A stretch of DNA of 34,516 bases from Deltaproteobacteria bacterium. GTDB lineage: Bacteria > Myxococcota > JACRCW01 > JAFGSX01. The position numbers and the translations under genes were made by a program. Shown here one piece after another: positions 29,291 to 34,516 of the stretch. Below the pieces are notes generated by a model. That model worked only from the letters and a program-made list of their open reading frames with translations, had not been told where the DNA came from and did no database searches. The stretch's first letter is position 1, and each line of letters starts with the position of its first letter. The stretch spans positions 1 to 34,516 of the forward strand of contig JAFGSX010000590.1 of assembly GCA_016934455.1 (NCBI GenBank). The letters run 5' to 3'.

Positions 29291-31186
29291 ATGAAAAAAC
29301 TGTGCTCTGCCGTGCTCACCGCGTTGGTGGTCAGCGCCTGCTACGAGGAGGGGCCGACCATCGACCTGGGAGACCGCGACGTCGCCCTCACCATCCTGCA
29401 CACCTCGGACATCCACTCGCGCATCCTGCCCTACACCTACGATCCGCCGGCGCCGATCGAGGAGAACGGGCTGACCAAGGAGAACGCGCCGTTCGGAGGC
29501 ATCGCCAAGCTGGCCACCCTGATCAAACGCGAGCGGGCGCGAGCCAAGCGCGTCATCTACGTCGACAGCGGCGACATCTTCCAGGGGGCGCCCATCTTCA
29601 ACTACTTCAAGGGCGAGCCCGAGGTGCGCGCCATGTCCGAGCTCAAGCTCGACGCCTTTGCCCTGGGCAATCACGACTTTGACCTGGGCGTGGACAACGC
29701 GGTGCTGCAGTACGGGACCTGGGCCAACTTCCCGGTGATGGCCGCCAACTGGTCGACCGACCGGGCCGACGTGCTGGGGAACAAGCAGCTCGGCAGCATC
29801 ATCTCGCCGCTGGTGGTGCTCGACGTCAAGGGGCTGCGCGTGCTGATCATCGGCCTCGGCAACCGCTCGTCGATGACCTCGCTCGGCGAGGGCGGCAACT
29901 CGATGGGCGTCACCCCCTACGACCCGCATCCGCTGGTGCAGCAGTACATCAACCAGTGGGCCCCCTACGTAGACCTGGTCGTGGGCGTCTCGCACCTCGG
30001 CCTGGACGAGGACATACGCCTGATCACCGGCACCTACCGCTACCTGCGCGAATCCGAGCTGTCGTCGAGCCCCGGCTGCGGGCCCAGCTCCGAGCCCGGA
30101 GTGCTGCGCTGCCGGGTGCCGGGTGTGCGCGGATTGGACTTGCTGTTCGGCGGCCACCACCACATCGTGCTCAATCCGCCCAAGGTGCTGCCCGATCCGG
30201 ACGGCAGAAGCGTGCCGCTCGTCCACACCGGCGCCTTCCTGCAGTTCCTCGGCCGGCTCGACGTCATCACCCGCCCCGCCAAGTACGCCGAGCCGCCCCG
30301 GCCCGACTGGTACGGCCGCGAGGTGATCGACCACAAGTACACGCTGTTCCCGATCGATCGCCGCACCCGGGACGATCCCAGGATGCAGCGCCGGCTGGCG
30401 CCCTACGTCCAGGAGCTGGCGCTCAACACCAACCTCGGCAAGCCGGTGGCATTTGCGCCCGAGTCGCTGCTGCGGCGCAGCCCGAGCGGCACCGACAGCG
30501 TGCTCGGCAACATCGTGGCCGAGGCCATTCGCACCCGGGCCGGGGTCGAGACCGACTTCGCGATGACCAACTCGCTCGGCATCCGCGACAACATCTATCC
30601 GGGCGTCATCACCAGCGAGACGCTGTTCAACGTCTTCCCGTTCGAGAACACCATCGCCACCATGTTCGTCTCCGGCGCCGAGGTGCAGGAGATCTTCGAC
30701 TTCGTGGCCGGCCGCTCGACCGCGCGCGGCTGCCAGAGCCAGGTCCAGGTGGCGGGCGTCAGCTTCACCATGCGCTGCGACTGCGCGATCAACAACGACG
30801 GCTGCTGCGCCGCCGCCACCCGCTATCAGGGCGAGTACCCCAAGGCCTGCGCCGAGAACATCCGCATCCGCGGCGTGCCGATCAACCCCAACGGCACCTA
30901 CGAGCTGGGCAGCAACGACTACATCGCGGGCGGGGGCTCGGGCTTCATCATGCTGCGGCGCAACACCACCCAGCGCAACACCGGCATCCCGCTGCGCACC
31001 GCGGTCGAGGAGTGGATGCAGCAGCAGCCGCCCTGCACCGCGAGCTACGAACTGGCCTGCAGCGACGAGGTGCCCGACAGTTCGGCCTGCCAGTACAAGC
31101 GCGTGCTCGAGAACTTCGGCGCGCCCGCCTGCGTGCTGCCCGACGGCATCATCGACGGCCGCATCGAGCGGAGGGTCGGCCAATGA
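29291..31186 (+). CDS. 5'-nucleotidase / cyclic phosphodiesterase lipoprotein (UshA-like)
   Basis: A 631-residue surface or periplasmic lipoprotein (lipobox VVSAC, Cys17). The metallophosphatase domain (about 33-360) has the two-metal ligands in HTSDIHS (D40, H42), VDSGD (D95), LGNHDFD (N127, H128), a His in VGVSHLG and GGHHH. The C-terminal 5'-nucleotidase domain (about 395-600) has the substrate-binding SLGIRDNIYPGVIT and FPFENTIATM segments. Cysteine-rich inserts (for example CDCAINNDGCC near 497-507) are not usual in E. coli UshA and suggest disulphides. It releases phosphate and nucleosides from extracellular nucleotides. It overlaps the next lipoprotein gene by four bases (ATGA), so both are made together. 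Confidence 0.88.
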   Translation: MKKLCSAVLTALVVSACYEEGPTIDLGDRDVALTILHTSDIHSRILPYTYDPPAPIEENGLTKENAPFGGIAKLATLIKRERARAKRVIYVDSGDIFQGAPIFNYFKGEPEVRAMSELKLDAFALGNHDFDLGVDNAVLQYGTWANFPVMAANWSTDRADVLGNKQLGSIISPLVVLDVKGLRVLIIGLGNRSSMTSLGEGGNSMGVTPYDPHPLVQQYINQWAPYVDLVVGVSHLGLDEDIRLITGTYRYLRESELSSSPGCGPSSEPGVLRCRVPGVRGLDLLFGGHHHIVLNPPKVLPDPDGRSVPLVHTGAFLQFLGRLDVITRPAKYAEPPRPDWYGREVIDHKYTLFPIDRRTRDDPRMQRRLAPYVQELALNTNLGKPVAFAPESLLRRSPSGTDSVLGNIVAEAIRTRAGVETDFAMTNSLGIRDNIYPGVITSETLFNVFPFENTIATMFVSGAEVQEIFDFVAGRSTARGCQSQVQVAGVSFTMRCDCAINNDGCCAAATRYQGEYPKACAENIRIRGVPINPNGTYELGSNDYIAGGGSGFIMLRRNTTQRNTGIPLRTAVEEWMQQQPPCTASYELACSDEVPDSSACQYKRVLENFGAPACVLPDGIIDGRIERRVGQ

Positions 31187-33009
31187 GGAATCCACTGCTG
31201 ACGACGGGCATTCTGGTTGCGCTGGCCGCTGCGGTGAACCTCGCCGGCTGCAAGATCGCGGCCCGCCAGCCGGCCGAGACGCTGGACTCGTTTGCGGTCA
31301 GCTTCAACTTCGATCCGGCGGTGGCGGCGGCAGCCGGCTGCGGCGGCGCCGCGATGACCGACATCTGCCCCACCGGCCCGGGCACGGCCGAACAGCCCCT
31401 GCCCTACGCGCAGGAGGAGTACAACTCCTTCTTCGTCGACATCGATGCCATCGGCACCCGGGGCACGCGCCCCTTCGTCTGGCACGGCGAGGTCGGGGCC
31501 ACGCTGCCGCGCGGCACGCTGCACATGCAGCAGCCGGCGATCGTGCTCGTCAACGGCGAGGCGCGCGGCGTGCAGATCCGGCTGCGGCGGGCGGCCGGGT
31601 CGACCCTGATCGCGATCGAGGACCGGCTCGAGGGCCGCAACGAGAAGACGCCGACCTTTGTCGCCGGCGGCAGCCCGAAGATCCACTTCGAGCAGCCCAC
31701 CATCATGCAGGTGCAGGAGACGCGGGACGAGGGCACCTCGCCGCTCGACCGCAGCAGCGTGCGCCTCAGCGACGGCACGCTGGTCGTCTCGCGCGTGACC
31801 CCGAGCGGCTTCTACCTGCAGGACGTGAGCGCACCGCCGCCCGGAGACTGGAGCGGGCTCTTCATCTACACCTACTGGCCGCCCGAGGAGATCTGGCCCG
31901 GTGCCCAGTTGCTCGAGATCGGGGGCTCGGTCACCGAGTACCTCGGCTCGACCCAGATCCAGCAGCCCGAGATCGCCGGCATCAACATGCGCTGCGTCCC
32001 CGAGTTTCGCGCCAACGAGGGGGTCGAGGACACCGACGAGGAATTCAGCAACGCGCTGTTGCTGCCGGGCTGCGGCCCGGGCGCCACCTGCACCAGGCTG
32101 GAGGAGGACCGCGACGGGACCATCGTGGTCACCCACCGCTGCGTCCTCGACAGCCAGCCCGAGCGCTTCGACCGCCGCGGCCGCCGCATCTGCAGCGCCG
32201 ACAACGACCCGGTCTGTCCGACCGGCACCACCTGTCTGCTCGACCCGGAGGAAAACGTCCGCTACTGCCAGATCGTGCCGGTGGCGCCGCCGGCCGAGTC
32301 GTGGCCCAAGGCCTACGCGGGCGAGTTCCCCTACTGCGGGCCGTTCCACACCGAGCGCACGCTGCCGCTGGCAAGCGAGATGGTGGAGGGCCGGCTGGTC
32401 AAGCTGCAGTCGGCGGACGGCAGCCCGCTCCGGATCGAGGGCATCCCGCTGTGCAAGCACGTCGACGACATCACGAGCGTGCGCTCGCGCTGCAACATCG
32501 ACGACAGCGTGCCGGACTGCGAGCTGGCGCGCGCCGGCGAACGGCTGCTGCGCGACGCCAGCGGCAAGATCTGCCCGCGCTGGTACCAGGCCTGCGCCAG
32601 GTACGTGCCCGACCCCGCCCATCCCGGCCAGATGATGGAGGTCGACTGGCAGAGCGTCGAGTCGACCTGCACCGGCGACGACACCCTGCCCTACTGCGAT
32701 ACCGCGCTGCCGGGCGAGGAGCCGCTGCGCGACAGCCACGACGCCATCTGCCGCAGCACGTTCGACGAGTTCCTGGTCGGCGGCTGGGAGAACTTCTACC
32801 AGTGGAAGGTCACCTTCACCGACAGCGCGGGCGACCTGCGCTGCGCCACCGTCATCTCGGACGCGCTGCCCGAGCTCGACCCGATCGCGCTGCAGGAGAG
32901 CCCGGGGACGCTGCGCAGCATCACCGGCACTTTCAAACAGACCCAGTTCAGATCGGGCAGCTCGTTCTGGATCGTCCAGGTTGGCCAACCGAGCGACGTC
33001 GAATACTGA
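31183..33009 (+). CDS. Cys-rich lipoprotein with nuclease-type OB-fold
   Basis: A 608-residue lipoprotein (lipobox LAGC). The middle part (about 190-265) reads like the OB-fold found beside secreted nucleases such as YhcR and ExeM: LSDGTLVVSRVTPSGFYLQD, then GLFIYTYWPPEEIWPGAQLLEIGGSVTEYLGSTQI. No nuclease active site was recognised, so it may only bind nucleic acid. From about 270 on there are many cysteine pairs, including two related 28-residue units (437-464 and 496-523) that share CxxDDxxPxC, LRD and a final IC. The ATG overlaps the stop of the 5'-nucleotidase gene. A partner role in handling extracellular DNA or nucleotides is inferred; an exact function is not known. Confidence 0.7.
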   Translation: MRNPLLTTGILVALAAAVNLAGCKIAARQPAETLDSFAVSFNFDPAVAAAAGCGGAAMTDICPTGPGTAEQPLPYAQEEYNSFFVDIDAIGTRGTRPFVWHGEVGATLPRGTLHMQQPAIVLVNGEARGVQIRLRRAAGSTLIAIEDRLEGRNEKTPTFVAGGSPKIHFEQPTIMQVQETRDEGTSPLDRSSVRLSDGTLVVSRVTPSGFYLQDVSAPPPGDWSGLFIYTYWPPEEIWPGAQLLEIGGSVTEYLGSTQIQQPEIAGINMRCVPEFRANEGVEDTDEEFSNALLLPGCGPGATCTRLEEDRDGTIVVTHRCVLDSQPERFDRRGRRICSADNDPVCPTGTTCLLDPEENVRYCQIVPVAPPAESWPKAYAGEFPYCGPFHTERTLPLASEMVEGRLVKLQSADGSPLRIEGIPLCKHVDDITSVRSRCNIDDSVPDCELARAGERLLRDASGKICPRWYQACARYVPDPAHPGQMMEVDWQSVESTCTGDDTLPYCDTALPGEEPLRDSHDAICRSTFDEFLVGGWENFYQWKVTFTDSAGDLRCATVISDALPELDPIALQESPGTLRSITGTFKQTQFRSGSSFWIVQVGQPSDVEY

Positions 33010-33020
33010 AGAGGAAAAAC

Positions 33021-34516
33021 ATGCGCCTCGCCTGCATCCCGTTCGCCACGACCCTCCTCCTCGCCGCGCCGCTGCTGGCGCAAGATCCCGCGACCGCCGA
33101 CGCCGACGAGACCTCGGCCGAGGCCGGTACGCTGCCCGAAGGCGACGCGGTCTCGCCCGCGGTCGAGCACCAGCCGGACGACGTCGCGCCGCCCACCGAC
33201 GTCGGCGTGCCGCCCCCGGACGAGGGCATGCCCGGCGAGGGCAAGCCCGGCGGCGGCGAGACGCAGCCGGCGTCGCAGCAGGGGCCGGGCGAGATCGCGC
33301 CGCCCAAGGGCACCACCTTCCTGTCCGAGTTCGCCGACACCCGGCTCTCGTTCTCGCTCTCGGACGACGACTTTTTGGCCGCGCCCGGCGACACCCGGCC
33401 CAACTCGCCGTCGATCGACTTCGCCGCGCGCCGCGCCAACAAGCTGTTCTTCGAGAACCTCAACCGCCGCGACACCGGCCAGGAGACGCTGACCCACGTC
33501 GTGGTCTACCGCCACTTTCCCGGCTACTTCCAGGGCTTCGACACCGAGGCGGCGCTGGTGATGCGCTTCGACCTGTACGCCCAGGACGAGACCGGCAAGC
33601 GCGGCCAGAGCTTCTACGACGACGGCACCTACATCAAGCTGGGCTGGTTTCCGACCGGCACCGTGGCCAGCAAGGAGCCCAACCTCACCCTCACCATGTT
33701 CCCGTTCGACACCAACCGCTTCCGGCTGGGCTACCTGTACGACATCACCTGGGGCGGGCCGTCGATCTTCCCGGCCAAGGACGTCACCGCGCCGGGCGCC
33801 AAGCTGCAGTTCAACTGGGGGCCGTTCTACCTCTACACCGGCGCCAAGACCGCGCGCATGCTCGACGAGTCGATCAACGAGATCCAGGCCTACTGGGGCA
33901 CGCTCAACGGCATCGGCATCGACATCGCCGAGATCTTCAACCTGGAGCTGGGCGGCGGCTACTTCGATCGCGGCACCAACCCGCTCACCGGCGTCGAGGG
34001 CAAACCGGTCAACGGCTACGGCGTGTCGACCCGCGCCGTGTTCCACTACGGCGCCGGCGCCGGCTCGTCGGTCGACTTCAGGCTCTACAAGACCGACCCG
34101 GCCGCCACCGATCTGTTCCTGCAGAACAGGGAGTACACCAGCAAGCTCTCGGCCTACGCCGCGCTCGAGTACACCTACCTGCAGCAGACGCTGCAGGACG
34201 GCAACCCGGGCCGGCTGTCGTCGCTGTCGGCGCAGGGGGCCAACGCCGCCGCCTTCTCGACCAAGCTGCAGCTCTGGTACTTCGACCTCGGCGCCGACAT
34301 CATCTACCGCGACCTGGCGTTCGTGCTCTTCAACCGGCCCAGCTTCGTGCCGTTCCAGAATTTCCCCGACGGCGTCGTGCTCGAGCCCGAGTTCATGTTC
34401 GCGGTCTCGGGCGCCGCCCACATCCCGCCGGCGCGGACCACGCTGGCGCTGGTGTTCGGCATGCAGCTTCCGTCGACCTTCACCGGCCTGCTGCCCGAGA
34501 GCCTGAAGACCGCGGA
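33021..34516 (+). CDS. Predicted outer-membrane beta-barrel protein, partial (runs off window)
   Basis: The first 498 codons are present. A Sec signal (about 1-20, LLLAAPLLAQ) is followed by a long Pro/Asp/Glu/Gly-rich, probably disordered region (about 22-95), then alternating hydrophobic and polar strands full of Tyr, Phe, Trp and Gly (FFLYTGAKTARM-like strands, GVSTRAVFHYGAGAG, LQLWYFDLGADIIYRDLAF) as in transmembrane barrels. No family was recognised. The ATG at 33021 is preceded by GAGGAAAAAC and lies 11 bases after the lipoprotein stop, so the gene is the third of the nucleotidase operon. It may form a pore for the products of the two surface lipoproteins; this is inference. Confidence 0.65.
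   Translation, partial: MRLACIPFATTLLLAAPLLAQDPATADADETSAEAGTLPEGDAVSPAVEHQPDDVAPPTDVGVPPPDEGMPGEGKPGGGETQPASQQGPGEIAPPKGTTFLSEFADTRLSFSLSDDDFLAAPGDTRPNSPSIDFAARRANKLFFENLNRRDTGQETLTHVVVYRHFPGYFQGFDTEAALVMRFDLYAQDETGKRGQSFYDDGTYIKLGWFPTGTVASKEPNLTLTMFPFDTNRFRLGYLYDITWGGPSIFPAKDVTAPGAKLQFNWGPFYLYTGAKTARMLDESINEIQAYWGTLNGIGIDIAEIFNLELGGGYFDRGTNPLTGVEGKPVNGYGVSTRAVFHYGAGAGSSVDFRLYKTDPAATDLFLQNREYTSKLSAYAALEYTYLQQTLQDGNPGRLSSLSAQGANAAAFSTKLQLWYFDLGADIIYRDLAFVLFNRPSFVPFQNFPDGVVLEPEFMFAVSGAAHIPPARTTLALVFGMQLPSTFTGLLPESLKTA

Noticed and set aside
28865-31195. 776-codon minus-strand frame opposite the 5'-nucleotidase gene
   Set aside because: Shadow of the coding strand: the plus strand has complete metallophosphatase motifs, the minus frame has none.

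Overview
The window is a GC-rich (high G/C third positions, long antisense open frames) piece of a bacterial chromosome, about 34.5 kb. Gene content points to a diderm of the Myxococcota / former Deltaproteobacteria: a pilM-N-O-P-Q type IVa pilus cluster, a Tol cluster, a roadblock/LC7 protein, an efp-accB-accC block, several lipoproteins, and a lexA promoter overlapped by a site that fits the LexA box described for Myxococcus xanthus at 15 of 17 positions. Family assignments come from reading the translations; no search could be run, so the taxon is an inference.

Layout. 1-840 (minus): the end of a bacterial microcompartment locus, with two EutN/CcmL (BMC-P) vertex proteins and the first 86 codons of a class II aldolase. 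888-2042 (minus): response regulator with an HD-GYP output domain, divergent from uvrC (2160-4109). 4195-7940 (plus): tolQ, tolR, a TolA/TonB-like gene, then a 466-base gap with repeats and a hairpin, then tolB; pal is not next to tolB. 7941-8221: a tolB-end hairpin, a 69-base tract with only 6 G/C, and a good sigma70-type promoter. 8222-14811: small XRE regulator, pilMNOPQ and a lipoprotein of unknown function. 15019-17903: roadblock protein, efp, accB, accC. 17907-20943 (minus): lexA with its own promoter, RNase J, and a membrane protein. 21064-24111 (plus): a Tat-exported DUF4159 protein directly followed by a VWA/GATase-like membrane protein. 24176-25282 (minus): zinc-ribbon / thioredoxin-like / TPR membrane protein.

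25369-29127 (minus) is the most interesting metabolic unit. Four genes overlapping or nearly touching, ending in a textbook terminator, encode an MttB-family methyltransferase (no in-frame amber codon), a free-standing MetH-type activation domain with a Cys cluster, a methyltransferase corrinoid protein, and a zinc-type homocysteine S-methyltransferase. Together they look like a MetH taken apart, with the methyl-folate module replaced by an MttB-type module, that is, a predicted quaternary-amine (or similar):homocysteine methyl transfer route to methionine.

29291-34516 (plus) is a surface operon: a 5'-nucleotidase lipoprotein, a Cys-rich lipoprotein with a nuclease-type OB-fold (overlapping by ATGA), and a predicted outer-membrane barrel running off the window end. 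The first two resemble a YhcR-type extracellular nuclease/nucleotidase split in two.

Regulatory elements supported from sequence include the lexA promoter/operator, the promoter upstream of the XRE-pil genes, two promoters placed so that uvrC and the nucleotidase gene would be translated leaderless, a large dyad ahead of the HD-GYP gene, and one clear rho-independent terminator. No tRNA, rRNA, CRISPR array, transposase or attachment site was seen.
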